This document shows positions 27,160 through 35,552 of a stretch of DNA of 64,000 nucleotides, piece after piece. Location of the stretch: positions 62,001 to 126,000 of the forward strand of contig NZ_JAMBNS010000003.1 in assembly GCF_023715225.1 (NCBI RefSeq). Direction: 5' to 3'. The notes beneath the pieces were generated by a model that was not told the DNA's origin, made no database searches, and was given only the letters and a program-made list of their open reading frames with translations. The stretch is from Robertmurraya korlensis. Its GTDB lineage: Bacteria; Bacillota; Bacilli; Bacillales; Cytobacillaceae. How positions within the stretch are numbered: position 1 is the first letter of the stretch; every line of letters starts with the position of its first letter. Made by a program: the position numbers and the translations under genes.

Positions 27160-28305
27160 TTGGAAACCATTACATGGAATCAACAAGTTGTGAAAAAAAA
27201 TAACAAAGCCCTCGTGTTACAGTTGATTATGGAAAAAGAACCCATTTCAAGAGCTGACATTGCTCAAGTTTCTGGATTAAATAAAGCAACCGTTTCTTCA
27301 TTAGTAAATGAATTATTAGCTGCAGACCTAGTTTATGAATCCGGTCCAGGGGAATCTAGTGGAGGCCGTCGCCCGGTTATCCTCCATTTTAATAAAATTG
27401 CTGGATACTCCATTGGAATAGATATCGGGGTGAACTATGTATTATGTGTACTAACTGATTTAAAAGGAAATATCGTCATTGAAAGAAATCAGGCAGTTCA
27501 CAAAACTCCCTATGCTGCTACCATAGAGATTGTTAAAGAAATGATCCATTCATTAATCGCCGAGATGCCCAGCAGTAGATATGGAATTGTCGGGATTGGA
27601 GTAGGTGTACCTGGGATAGTTAACAAAGAGGGTTCTGTTTTGTTAGCCCCTAATTTAGGTTGGAAAAACACTCAAATAAAAAAAGATCTTGAAGACTTAT
27701 TCCATGTTCCCGTCATCGTTGAAAACGAAGCTAATGCTGGGGCATTTGGTGAACAACAGTTTGGTATTGGTCAAGATTACCAAAACATCATTTATATTAG
27801 TGCAGGAATTGGAATTGGTGTAGGAATTATTTTAAACAAAGAACTATACCAAGGAAAAAATGGATTTTCTGGTGAGATGGGCCATATGATCATTGATATT
27901 AATGGAAAGCCATGTAATTGTGGTAGCAAAGGATGCTGGGAAGCATATGCTTCTGAACAGGCTCTGTTGGAGAAGGCTGGGGAAAATAGGAATTCACTTG
28001 AAAACTTAATACAGTTAGCTAGTAGTGAAGATAAAAATGCTCAGAATTTGTTTGAAGAGATTGGTGCTTACCTTGGATATGGAATCAATAATATTATTAA
28101 TACCTTTAATCCTGACCAAGTAATCATAGGCAATCGATTATCAATGGCTAAAGAATGGATTGAACACCCCATTCTTTCAACAATTGAAAATCACTCTCTC
28201 ACTTATCACCAAAATGAATTTCAATTAGATTTCTCTAAACTGGGAAAATATTCGATTGCGATTGGAATGTCTGCCTTTGTTGTTGAGAATTTTATTAAAG
28301 CGTAA
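27160..28305 (+). CDS. xylR: Xylose-responsive repressor XylR (ROK family)
   Basis: This 381-residue repressor has an N-terminal winged helix (about 15-65, SRADIAQVSGLNKATVSSLVNELL). The ROK sugar-binding domain has GIDIGVNYVL, VENEANAGAFGE, and the zinc motif GHMIID...CNCGSKGCWE. It represses xyl genes in the absence of xylose by binding palindromes like those at xylA, xynA and GH52. It starts at TTG with AAGGAG 9 bases upstream, and it is divergent from GH52. It is followed by a roughly 220-bp intergenic repeat rather than another gene. Confidence 0.95.
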   Translation: METITWNQQVVKKNNKALVLQLIMEKEPISRADIAQVSGLNKATVSSLVNELLAADLVYESGPGESSGGRRPVILHFNKIAGYSIGIDIGVNYVLCVLTDLKGNIVIERNQAVHKTPYAATIEIVKEMIHSLIAEMPSSRYGIVGIGVGVPGIVNKEGSVLLAPNLGWKNTQIKKDLEDLFHVPVIVENEANAGAFGEQQFGIGQDYQNIIYISAGIGIGVGIILNKELYQGKNGFSGEMGHMIIDINGKPCNCGSKGCWEAYASEQALLEKAGENRNSLENLIQLASSEDKNAQNLFEEIGAYLGYGINNIINTFNPDQVIIGNRLSMAKEWIEHPILSTIENHSLTYHQNEFQLDFSKLGKYSIAIGMSAFVVENFIKA

Positions 28306-28340
28306 ACTCCATTAACTCCTTTAAAAATAATGACATGTAA

Positions 28341-28556
28341 TTAATCGAGTAATCAACAATAAGCGGAGAATTTCCGGTTAAATGCAGAATGGAGCACTTT
28401 TCGGGGTAAATAAGGGGAGTTTTTCCGCTTATGGAAAGCAGAATCTCCCCTTTTTGAATTTTTTGAGCCAATAAGCGGAATCTCTCCGTCTAATCAGGCC
28501 TTTTTTCATAAAAAATATGAATTAAACGGAATTTCTCCGTCTATTTATCAGTTCGG
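28341..28556. repeat. Dispersed multi-hairpin intergenic repeat, copy 1
   Basis: About 216 bases that recur, with scattered changes, at 45500-45724. Each copy starts TTAATCGAGTAA and carries four related motifs of the kind AGCGGAGAATTTCCGG, GGGGAGTTTTTCCGC, AGCGGAATCTCTCCGTCTA and ACGGAATTTCTCCGTCTA. Each motif is itself an imperfect inverted repeat around CGGA...TCCG. No ORF is conserved. It fills the 28306-28625 gap after xylR, in which I see no gene. It resembles small non-autonomous intergenic elements known in Bacillus genomes, but I cannot assign a named family. Confidence 0.85.
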
Positions 28557-28625
28557 GTGCTATAACCAGGTCCCCCGTGCGAAACCAAAATCAGCTGCTA
28601 TTTATCGAACAGCTTTTAAAATATA

Positions 28626-29489
28626 CTAAGAGATACTCTTAACAATTACACCTAATCCCTCAATCATGGATGTAGCCGGACGCCCAAGAAGTTTCTCGAA
28701 ATCATTGCTGTCGACTTCTAGTGTTCCTTCGCGAATATCTTTTTGGATGTTCACTACAAAAGGAATAAGGAAATCTGGTACCCCGGCACCTTTCATGATA
28801 TCCGCATACGTAGCATCATCCACTTGTTGTACAGGAACTTCCTTACCCAGTACCGTCCCCAGAGCAGCTGCAATTTCTTCTTGTGTTAATAGCTTACCAG
28901 ATAATTCGTAAACGGTGTTTTCGTGACCATCCCCAGATAATACGGTTGCTGCTGCCTCTGCATAGTCTTGCTGTAATGCCCAGCCTACTCTTCCCTTTCC
29001 TGCTGAAGTTACCCACGGAGCCCCTGCAAGTACTCCTTGAATGCTTGAGCTTTCATTCTCTAAATACCAATTGTTACGTAAGAAGGAATATGGAATTCCA
29101 GTTTTGATAATTGCTTCTTCTGTTGCCTTATGAGTTGGAGCTAGGAAGTTTTTACTTTCCATTGCATTCGCTATGCTAGTATATGCAATAAATTTTACCC
29201 CAGCACGCTCTGCAGCAGATACCGCATTCGAATGCTGTCTAATTCTTGTGTCATTATCTCCATCAGCTGAGATGAGTAAAAGTCTGTCAATATCTGCGAA
29301 AGCAGACACTAATGTTTCCGGACGATCAAAGTCTCCCTGGCGAACTTCTACTCCACGAGCACGTAGCTCTTCCGCTTTTTCTGGGTTACGAACACTTACA
29401 GCTAGTTGATTGGCTGATACTGTTTTTAATAAAGTTTCTACCACTTTTGTTCCTAATTTACCTGTTGCGCCTGTTACTAATAATTTCAT
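28626..29489 (-). CDS. NmrA-like / atypical SDR NAD(P)-binding reductase (YtfG/QorB type)
   Basis: This 287-residue Rossmann-fold protein has the dinucleotide motif VTGATGKLG at residues 5-13. Further family landmarks are RQGDFDRPETLVSAFADIDRLLLIS, YTSIANA, THKATEEAIIKTGIPYSFLRNNWYLEN and YELSGKLLTQEEIAAAL. Relatives are NADPH-quinone oxidoreductases or redox sensors without the canonical SDR Tyr-x-x-x-Lys. It is divergent from an Rrf2-type regulator gene, suggesting induction by quinone or electrophile stress. The substrate is not shown by the sequence. Confidence 0.85.
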   Translation of the reverse strand: MKLLVTGATGKLGTKVVETLLKTVSANQLAVSVRNPEKAEELRARGVEVRQGDFDRPETLVSAFADIDRLLLISADGDNDTRIRQHSNAVSAAERAGVKFIAYTSIANAMESKNFLAPTHKATEEAIIKTGIPYSFLRNNWYLENESSSIQGVLAGAPWVTSAGKGRVGWALQQDYAEAAATVLSGDGHENTVYELSGKLLTQEEIAAALGTVLGKEVPVQQVDDATYADIMKGAGVPDFLIPFVVNIQKDIREGTLEVDSNDFEKLLGRPATSMIEGLGVIVKSIS

Positions 29490-29523
29490 TTTCTAATTCC
29501 TCCATTTTCTTATTTTCTTATCC

Positions 29524-29640
29524 TGTATTCATCTTGATTACATGTATTCATAATAGATACTTCTAAGTGTTTTGTCAACAAAACCTTTTTTATTTTTTAC
29601 AAATGATAAGGTATAATACGTTGTATTCAAATTAAATACA
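29524..29640. promoter_or_regulatory. Shared operator region with TGTATTC motifs
   Basis: TGTATTCAAATTAAATACA (29622-29640) is an inverted repeat (TGTATT/AATACA) just after the Rrf2 gene -10 TATAAT (29612-29617). Two more TGTATTCAT half-sites begin at 29524 and 29543 on the side of the reductase gene. The likely binder is the Rrf2 protein encoded next door. Confidence 0.55.
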
Positions 29641-29663
29641 TGAAAATGAAGTAGGTGCATGAA

Positions 29664-30104
29664 ATGTCCATTAGTAGTCGCTTTACTGTTGGGGTTCATA
29701 TATTAACTCTTATTGAATTAAATAAAGACGGAATTAGCTCATCAGAATTCTTAGCTGGGAGCGTCAACACCAACCCATCTTTAGTCAGAAAAATAATGGG
29801 GATGCTCAAAAAAGCTGGACTAATAGAAGTACAACCAGGAATCGCTGGGGCAAAACTAGCTAAGGAACCAGCTACTATTTCCTTACTTGACGTTTATAAG
29901 GCAGTTGATGTGGTAAAGGAAAAAGAACTATTCAGTTTACATGATAATCCCCACCCGGATTGTCCTGTCGGCAGAAATATACAAGATTCGATTACTCCTT
30001 TTTTATCAGCCGCTCAATTTGCTTTAGAAAAGGTATTAGGAAATGTGACTATTGAAGAGGTTATTAAAGATATTGTAGAAAAAGAAAATAACAGCTCATT
30101 ATAA
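29664..30104 (+). CDS. Rrf2 family transcriptional regulator (YwnA-like)
   Basis: This 146-residue regulator has the Rrf2 winged helix: SSRFTVGVHILTLIELN at the N-terminus and PSLVRKIMGMLKKAGLIEVQPG as recognition region. ISLLDVYKAVD and CPVG follow. Its single Cys (HPDCPVGRN) is not the three-Cys iron-sulfur set of IscR or NsrR, so it probably senses something else, perhaps thiol modification. The ATG chosen has an AGTAGG site 8 bases upstream and matches relatives starting MS-S-RF; a GTG three codons earlier is also in frame. It is divergent from the NmrA-like reductase gene, its likely target. Confidence 0.87.
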   Translation: MSISSRFTVGVHILTLIELNKDGISSSEFLAGSVNTNPSLVRKIMGMLKKAGLIEVQPGIAGAKLAKEPATISLLDVYKAVDVVKEKELFSLHDNPHPDCPVGRNIQDSITPFLSAAQFALEKVLGNVTIEEVIKDIVEKENNSSL

Positions 30105-30130
30105 GTTTTATTAATGAACTTGCATTTTAA

Positions 30131-30154
30131 TAGGGATTGCTCATGCAATCCCTA
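30131..30154. terminator. Hairpin between the Rrf2 and cystine transporter genes
   Basis: A perfect 10-bp stem TAGGGATTGC with a 4-base loop lies between convergent genes. The T-runs are weak on both strands (TTTTA on the minus side). Confidence 0.55.
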
Positions 30155-30223
30155 AAATAATCCGCTCTATAAAGGCGAAAGCCTACTTTTCCGACACGCC
30201 ATTTTTACCTTTTTATCTATTTA

Positions 30224-31609
30224 CTAAACTCCAACTGTTTGTTTAGGTTCAACATATACAGCCGTATCTAACTCACCTGTTACCTTACTAGTTAAGATAC
30301 CAGCAGTCATACTACCGCTTACGTTCAGAGCTGTACGGCCCATGTCGATTAAAGGTTCAACTGAGATTAATAGACCAGCTAATGCAACAGGTAAATCTAA
30401 TGCAGATAATACGAGGATTGCAGCAAACGTTGCTCCACCCCCAACACCAGCAACACCAAATGAACTAATGGCAACCACTAAAATGACAGTAAAGATAAAA
30501 CTTGGACTTAATGGATTAATTCCTACCGAAGGTGCAATCATGATAGCTAACATGGCAGGATAAACACCTGCGCATCCATTTTGACCAATAGTTAGACCAA
30601 AGGATCCAGCGAAGTTGGCAATTCCCGTTGGAACCCCTAATTCTTCAGACTGTGTTTTCACATTAAGTGGTAATGTTCCTGCACTGGTTCTTGATGTAAA
30701 GGCAAAGGTTAGGACAGGAAGTACCTTCTTTACATATGTGATTGGATTTAAACCTGCCAAAGAAAGCAGTAATAAGTGAACCAAAAATACAATTCCTAAC
30801 GCTACGTACGATGCGATCACGAATTTTCCTAGCTTCGCAATAGATTCATAATCACTTGTTGCAGTCACTTTCGTTATGATTGCTAATACCCCATATGGCG
30901 TTAAGCGTAAAATAAGCGTAACTACACGCATTGTAATAGTGTTTAATGTATTTATTAGTTTGGCAAAGGATTCAGCCACCTCTGGCTCTTTGCGCTTAAC
31001 CCCAAGATATGCCACTCCAATAAATGCCGCAAAGATAACAACGGCAATAGTAGATGTTGGTCTAGCCCCCGTTAAGTCTAAAAATGGATTTGCAGGTATT
31101 AAAGAAAGAATTTGTTGAGGAATAGTTAAGGTCTCTACTTCTACCTGACGGGTCTCAATCTCTTCTCCTCGAGCCGTTTCTGCTTCGCCTGCTTGAATCT
31201 GAACCGCTTCTAAATCAAATACGAGCGTTGTTCCAATCCCAATGGCTGCAGAGATAGCTGTCGTTCCTACCAAAATACCAATAATAAGTGCACTAATCTT
31301 TCCAATATTCTTTGACAGCTTCAGTTTGGTAAATGCAGCTACGATAGAGATAAATACAAGTGGCATGACAACCATTTGCAATAACTTCACATATCCGGAT
31401 CCTATAATAGCAAACCAATCGATGGTACCAATAATGACTTCTGATCCTGTTCCAAAAATAAACTGTAATGCGAGACCAAATACAATTCCTAACCCTAACG
31501 CGAAAAATACACGCTTTGAAAACGATACATGCTTTTGTTGTAGTTTAAACAATCCAAAGATTAATAGAAGCATGACCGCAATATTGATGATTGTGAAAGT
31601 AACTGTCAT
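30224..31609 (-). CDS. tcyP: L-cystine symporter TcyP (sodium:dicarboxylate symporter family)
   Basis: This 461-residue transporter has about eight to ten hydrophobic segments. It contains the family signatures FAFTSRTSAGTLPLNVK, FGLTIGQNGCAGVYPAMLAIM and SFGVAGVGGGATFAAILVL. The N-terminus (MTVTFTIINIAVMLLLIFG...QRKHVSF-like) and length match Bacillus TcyP, a major cystine importer. I start it at the ATG that has GGAGGGG 6 bases upstream. A TTG inside that site gives a five-residue extension and is rejected. It is monocistronic, and a weak CymR-like box is discussed separately. Confidence 0.9.
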   Translation of the reverse strand: MTVTFTIINIAVMLLLIFGLFKLQQKHVSFSKRVFFALGLGIVFGLALQFIFGTGSEVIIGTIDWFAIIGSGYVKLLQMVVMPLVFISIVAAFTKLKLSKNIGKISALIIGILVGTTAISAAIGIGTTLVFDLEAVQIQAGEAETARGEEIETRQVEVETLTIPQQILSLIPANPFLDLTGARPTSTIAVVIFAAFIGVAYLGVKRKEPEVAESFAKLINTLNTITMRVVTLILRLTPYGVLAIITKVTATSDYESIAKLGKFVIASYVALGIVFLVHLLLLSLAGLNPITYVKKVLPVLTFAFTSRTSAGTLPLNVKTQSEELGVPTGIANFAGSFGLTIGQNGCAGVYPAMLAIMIAPSVGINPLSPSFIFTVILVVAISSFGVAGVGGGATFAAILVLSALDLPVALAGLLISVEPLIDMGRTALNVSGSMTAGILTSKVTGELDTAVYVEPKQTVGV

Positions 31610-31660
31610 AAAATTCCCCTCCAAAATGTTATATCTTTAATATTTGAATAGTCATACAGT

Positions 31661-31682
31661 ATTCCAATAATTAGCAGGATAC
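31661..31682 (-). promoter_or_regulatory. Weak CymR-like site upstream of tcyP
   Basis: The minus strand has ATTGGAATA preceded by an AT-rich half with partial TAAWNC character. CymR represses cystine uptake genes in Bacillus. Only the right part of the box is convincing. Confidence 0.25.
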
Positions 31683-31757
31683 ATAGTTAGGAGCTATTCA
31701 GATAGAAATTGACTTTCATACATACACCTCTTTTCAGATATCATTATTTTTGGAATC

Positions 31758-31973
31758 CTATTCCTTCTTTTTTGTTTTCTTACCAGTAATCCGCAGAGAA
31801 CCAAAATCGGAATGTGGATGACTTTGTGATTGATACCGTCTAATTTCATCTTCTAATTCCGTTAATGATAACTCGAGTAGACTCTTATCTTCCTTTTCAA
31901 AAACACTACAAGCAATTAATAAATCTATTAGAATCTTTTTTCTAATGCTCGAAAAATCCTCCAACTGAATCAC
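31758..31973 (-). CDS. Small charged protein, FbpA-like
   Basis: This 71-residue highly charged protein has the core RKKILIDLLIACSVFEKED followed by LLELSLTELEDEIRRY and ends in KKTKKKE. The pattern, basic start, hydrophobic helix, Lys/Asp turn, then L-x-E-L-[ST]-L-x-E-L-E, resembles the Fur-regulated basic protein A family of Bacillus. These work with the small RNA FsrA in iron sparing. The start appears to be GTG with only a weak site. It lies 20 bases downstream of a promoter-terminator unit that may encode a small RNA. The family call rests on pattern memory and could be wrong. Confidence 0.5.
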   Translation of the reverse strand: MIQLEDFSSIRKKILIDLLIACSVFEKEDKSLLELSLTELEDEIRRYQSQSHPHSDFGSLRITGKKTKKKE

Positions 31974-31992
31974 CCCAATATTAGGAACGTTA

Positions 31993-32081
31993 ATAAAAAA
32001 AACCCTGCTCTTCCGAATTTTCGGGTGGAGACAGGGCCTTCAGTGTTCTGATCGGCAATTTATATAATTGTCATTTTTTCT
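31993..32081 (-). ncRNA. Candidate small RNA or transcription attenuator
   Basis: On the minus strand a promoter TTTACA (32112-32117), N18, TATAAT (32088-32093) is followed about 90 bases later by a strong terminator: CCCTG/CAGGG plus CTC/GAG plus CCGA/TCGG, then eight T ending near 31993. No ORF lies between. The predicted transcript has a C-rich segment (GGCCCTGTCTCCACCCG), as found in Bacillus small RNAs that pair with ribosome binding sites. It could be a free sRNA or a leader controlling the 71-aa gene that follows. Confidence 0.55.
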
Positions 32082-32173
32082 ATCTCAATTATAAACCATA
32101 TTATTCATATGTGTAAACTCGGAATTTAAAAAATGAATAAAATTTTATTACAATTATAGAAATTTCCATTTTA

Positions 32174-32212
32174 AAAAAGAGGCTGCCGGTTTTGATTCCG
32201 TCAACCTCTCTT
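32174..32212 (-). terminator. Terminator after mtlD
   Basis: GAGGTTGACGG pairs with CCGGCAGCCTC (one G-T, one mismatch) and is followed by TTTTTT on the minus strand. Confidence 0.85.
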
Positions 32213-32221
32213 TAGAAAGAG

Positions 32222-33364
32222 TTATCCCTTCAATTCTTCATAGTGTCTAATACTTTCTCTAACAAGTTCGCTTGACTCATCAAGACCACACACTTGTTGA
32301 AGAACATATGAAACTCCATGTTCGTTCATCATTGACTGAAGCTTTACTGCATCTTCATCATCTTTATAATCAAAAAGTAAGGCTGCAGCAATAGCCTTTG
32401 CTAAATTACCGTAAGAAAGTCCCGCTTTTTGAGCTTGTAGTGCAGGACGCACAAGTCGATCCTCTGGACCAAGTTTTCTTAACGGGGAACGACCCACTCT
32501 TGTTACACCATCATGCAGATGAGTATTCTCAAAACGTTTAATGATTTTCTCAATATATTTTTGATGTTCTTCCGGATCTAGATGGTACTGTTTGATTAAA
32601 TAAGCACCCGTCTCATTCAGTGTGGCCTTAACCTGATTGTAGATATCCACATCAGCTAGAGTCTGGTCAATCGTTTCCTTGTTTGCAAGGTAACCGAAAT
32701 AAGCAATGACGGCATGTCCTGTATTAACAGTAAATAATTTTCTTTCAATAAATGGGGCTAGTTCAGGAACAATAATCATTCCTTCAATTAGAGGAATTTC
32801 TTCCTTCGTTTCAACCACCCATTCATGGTACGGTTCAACAAGCACATCAAGGGAACCTTGATTATTTTGAATCGGAACAATCCGGTCAACAGCTGAATTT
32901 AAGAATTCAACTCGGGTAAGTACCTTTTCTTTTGTTTCATCATCAAGATGCTCAAGGATATAGCCTTTTAAAAGATCGGTAGCAGAAATTTGATTTTCAC
33001 AGGCAATAACATAAAGCTTGTCCCTATTCTCTTCTACCCTAGCAGCCAATCCCTTAGCAATTAAAGGTGCAATTCTTGGGAGGATGTTAGGTCCAATAGC
33101 AGTCGTTAAAAAATCTGCCTTCTTGATCGTTTCTACTACTTCATCTTCTTGTTTCAAATTATTTAATCCTGAAACATTCTCTATTAGAATACTTTCCTGT
33201 TTATCTGTTGCAAGCTTAACTCTATATTGTTTTTCTTCGTTTAGTTGATTAATGATTTGTTCGGCAATATCTACAAAAGTAACATGGTAGCCGGACTGAG
33301 AAAAAAGTGCTCCAATAAATCCTCTTCCAATGTTCCCCGCTCCAAAATGAACTGCTTGTTTCAT
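32222..33364 (-). CDS. mtlD: Mannitol-1-phosphate 5-dehydrogenase
   Basis: This 380-residue NAD-dependent polyol dehydrogenase has the Rossmann motif HFGAGNIGRGFIG at residues 6-18. The catalytic region has NTGHAVIAYFGYL (Lys/His-type active site block). LVEPYHEWVVE and SPLRKLGPEDRLVRPA follow, as in MtlD. It oxidises mannitol 1-phosphate to fructose 6-phosphate. It lies 12 bases downstream of mtlR, within the mtlA-mtlR-mtlD cluster. AGAGGGATG precedes the ATG. Confidence 0.95.
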   Translation of the reverse strand: MKQAVHFGAGNIGRGFIGALFSQSGYHVTFVDIAEQIINQLNEEKQYRVKLATDKQESILIENVSGLNNLKQEDEVVETIKKADFLTTAIGPNILPRIAPLIAKGLAARVEENRDKLYVIACENQISATDLLKGYILEHLDDETKEKVLTRVEFLNSAVDRIVPIQNNQGSLDVLVEPYHEWVVETKEEIPLIEGMIIVPELAPFIERKLFTVNTGHAVIAYFGYLANKETIDQTLADVDIYNQVKATLNETGAYLIKQYHLDPEEHQKYIEKIIKRFENTHLHDGVTRVGRSPLRKLGPEDRLVRPALQAQKAGLSYGNLAKAIAAALLFDYKDDEDAVKLQSMMNEHGVSYVLQQVCGLDESSELVRESIRHYEELKG

Positions 33365-33376
33365 TACATCATCCCT

Positions 33377-35473
33377 CTATCCATTTATTTTAAAATTCGA
33401 CTGAAGATAATCTGCAAAGATAGATTCTAACCTTTTATAAATGAGTTCTTCATTTGCTGACGAAAAAATCAAAATAGCCTCATCCGTCTCAATAATATTC
33501 GTACTAATTAAGCTAATAATCTCCTGTTGTCTATTGCTTAACTCTAATGGGGCCAGCATGAGCAACAGGTTCTTCATCATGACCATGTTTCCGTCCATTC
33601 CCTTAACCAGACAAGGATTAGGCAGATGGGCAATCTGGAAAATCAGCTCATGAACATGCACATTTCTTGCATGAAATAGTGCTAAATTGGTCTGTGGAAT
33701 TCCGAGACCGCCTCTTTGTTCCCTCTCTTTTAGAGAATTTAGGATATCCCCTGAATCAGTCAAGAAATTCTCTTTTTCAGCTATCTGCAGCATTTCTTGC
33801 AGTATCATTTCCTGGCTTTCTGAATGGTCCATCCGGTAAAATCGGTAATTTTGCATGATGGACTCTATACTCTGCTGAATTTCCTTCATATCATGAAGCA
33901 TGTCATGCAAATTCATGTTTTTTTTCATATGCGATGAAACCAAAGAATGACGTTCGATCTTTTTGTATTTTTCGCCCTTTGCTATGGCTTCAATATTATT
34001 CTGTATAAAGCTTTTAATCGTCTCAATGTTTTCTGTACTTAACAGAGGGTTTACCAATACGTAATCTGCATGAATGAATGGCAATCTAACAGTTGAGATA
34101 ATAACGTCATATTCTTGTAAATCAACATGTTCCGTTATATCTTTAATCGACTTAATATCAACCGTGTCAATTTCAGCTATTTCTTTTTTGATTCTACTAG
34201 CCAACATCTTTGATGTCCCGATCCCGGTTGGGCAAATCACCAAAGCTTTAATTGTTAAATACTCTTCCTGCATTAATAACGCGGAACCGAAGTGTAACAC
34301 CATAAAAGCAATCTCGTCGTCAGGAAAATGGTCAATGGATTTAAATTCTTCTTTTACACTATTTTTTACTGCCATAAACAAAACTGGATATTTTCTTTTG
34401 ATTTCTTCCTTGAGCGGATTAAATGACTCCATCTTCTGTTCGATACGAAAAAGTGCTGGCTCCATATGGGCTAGCAACCCTTGAAATAATGAAAAGTCAT
34501 CTGTTAAATTTACCTGGAGCTGATTGGAAACAGAGCGAATCACGTTTTTAATCAACTGAGCAAGTAAAATGTTTTCGGGTTCAGCCTCAGTACCTTGAAG
34601 CTTGGTACCTTTTAGAATCAATGCTAAAAAAAGAATATCTTTTTTTGTAAGGCTCCTATCAAGCTTTCGTTCTAACTCACGACTAATCATCAACATCAGA
34701 TCATGTTCAATCGCAACATCACTTTCTTGTAAGAGAACATCCTCTTCCAGAAAAAAGTGAGCATCTGTTCTCTTTAGAGTGATATAAATATGTAAAACCA
34801 CTTCCAAGTACGCTCTATCTGTTACACGTGCTTGGGCTTTATGAAAGGTAGTATTGACCAAGATAAGTACTTCTTTTAATTCGTCTGGATAAAAATAATG
34901 AAGAATCTTTTCCTCCGAGTGACTCTCTTTTTCCAAAATGAATAGTTTTTCTATTATCTCATCATGAAAATACTGTAGAAAAAAATGTACGAGTGCTCTA
35001 CGTTTGTTAGATTCTGTACCGTACAGTTCTACTCCTACTCCTCTTTTTCGTGTTAACTGTAATTGAAAAATCTCTAGCCATTCCGCCAGTTCATCTAGAT
35101 AAATGGCTAATGTCGCTGAACTGACGCCAAGATGACTTGCTAAACTCTGAATTTTAAATAGTTCTTCTTCATAAACAGCTAATAATAATCGAAGCTTTTT
35201 TTCTAGAGGAGGTTGATCAATAGGTGTACTCCCTGCTAAGTGCTGAATTAACCGGTAAATTTGCTCGTTCTTCCCCTCTATAGAAAGACCTTGATCCATG
35301 TTACGTGTTAGCCTTAGTCCAAACTTCTCGATTATTCTTTCCGTTGCTTTTAAATCACGTTGTATTGTCCTGGTACTTACATTGAGTGATGATGCAATTG
35401 AAAGAACGGTATGTTTTCCAGAAGTTTTAATGATCAGTTCAATGATGGCTTTTTCCCTAGAGGTTATATCCAC
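33377..35473 (-). CDS. mtlR: Mannitol operon activator MtlR (PRD-containing, BglG family)
   Basis: This 698-residue transcription activator has an N-terminal DeoR-type helix-turn-helix (NVSTRTIQRDLKATE near 30-45) and a second HTH region near 110-130. Two PTS-regulation domains lie between about 185 and 400. An EIIB-like domain has KALVICPTGIGTSKMLASRI (phospho-Cys). An EIIA-like domain has LALFHARNVHVHE (phospho-His) near the C-terminus. PTS phosphorylation of these domains sets activity according to mannitol and glucose. The start is GTG with a poor ribosome binding site, so low expression is likely. A terminator separates it from mtlA. Confidence 0.9.
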   Translation of the reverse strand: MDITSREKAIIELIIKTSGKHTVLSIASSLNVSTRTIQRDLKATERIIEKFGLRLTRNMDQGLSIEGKNEQIYRLIQHLAGSTPIDQPPLEKKLRLLLAVYEEELFKIQSLASHLGVSSATLAIYLDELAEWLEIFQLQLTRKRGVGVELYGTESNKRRALVHFFLQYFHDEIIEKLFILEKESHSEEKILHYFYPDELKEVLILVNTTFHKAQARVTDRAYLEVVLHIYITLKRTDAHFFLEEDVLLQESDVAIEHDLMLMISRELERKLDRSLTKKDILFLALILKGTKLQGTEAEPENILLAQLIKNVIRSVSNQLQVNLTDDFSLFQGLLAHMEPALFRIEQKMESFNPLKEEIKRKYPVLFMAVKNSVKEEFKSIDHFPDDEIAFMVLHFGSALLMQEEYLTIKALVICPTGIGTSKMLASRIKKEIAEIDTVDIKSIKDITEHVDLQEYDVIISTVRLPFIHADYVLVNPLLSTENIETIKSFIQNNIEAIAKGEKYKKIERHSLVSSHMKKNMNLHDMLHDMKEIQQSIESIMQNYRFYRMDHSESQEMILQEMLQIAEKENFLTDSGDILNSLKEREQRGGLGIPQTNLALFHARNVHVHELIFQIAHLPNPCLVKGMDGNMVMMKNLLLMLAPLELSNRQQEIISLISTNIIETDEAILIFSSANEELIYKRLESIFADYLQSNFKING

Positions 35474-35502
35474 GGTATCAACTCGTTCCTGAGTGAAATA
35501 AC

Positions 35503-35539
35503 TAGAAAATAGAAAAGCGCAGAATTACGCTTTTCTATT
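35503..35539 (-). terminator. Terminator between mtlA and mtlR
   Basis: AATAGAAAAGCG pairs perfectly with CGCTTTTCTATT and TTTTC follows on the minus strand. It should limit read-through from mtlA into mtlR and mtlD. Confidence 0.75.
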
Positions 35540-35552
35540 GTTAATCTCTTAT

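Noticed and set aside
30224-31609. Proton/glutamate symporter (GltT/GltP) identity
   Set aside because: The N-terminal block and the GQNGCAGVYPAMLAIM region follow TcyP-type cystine carriers rather than glutamate carriers.
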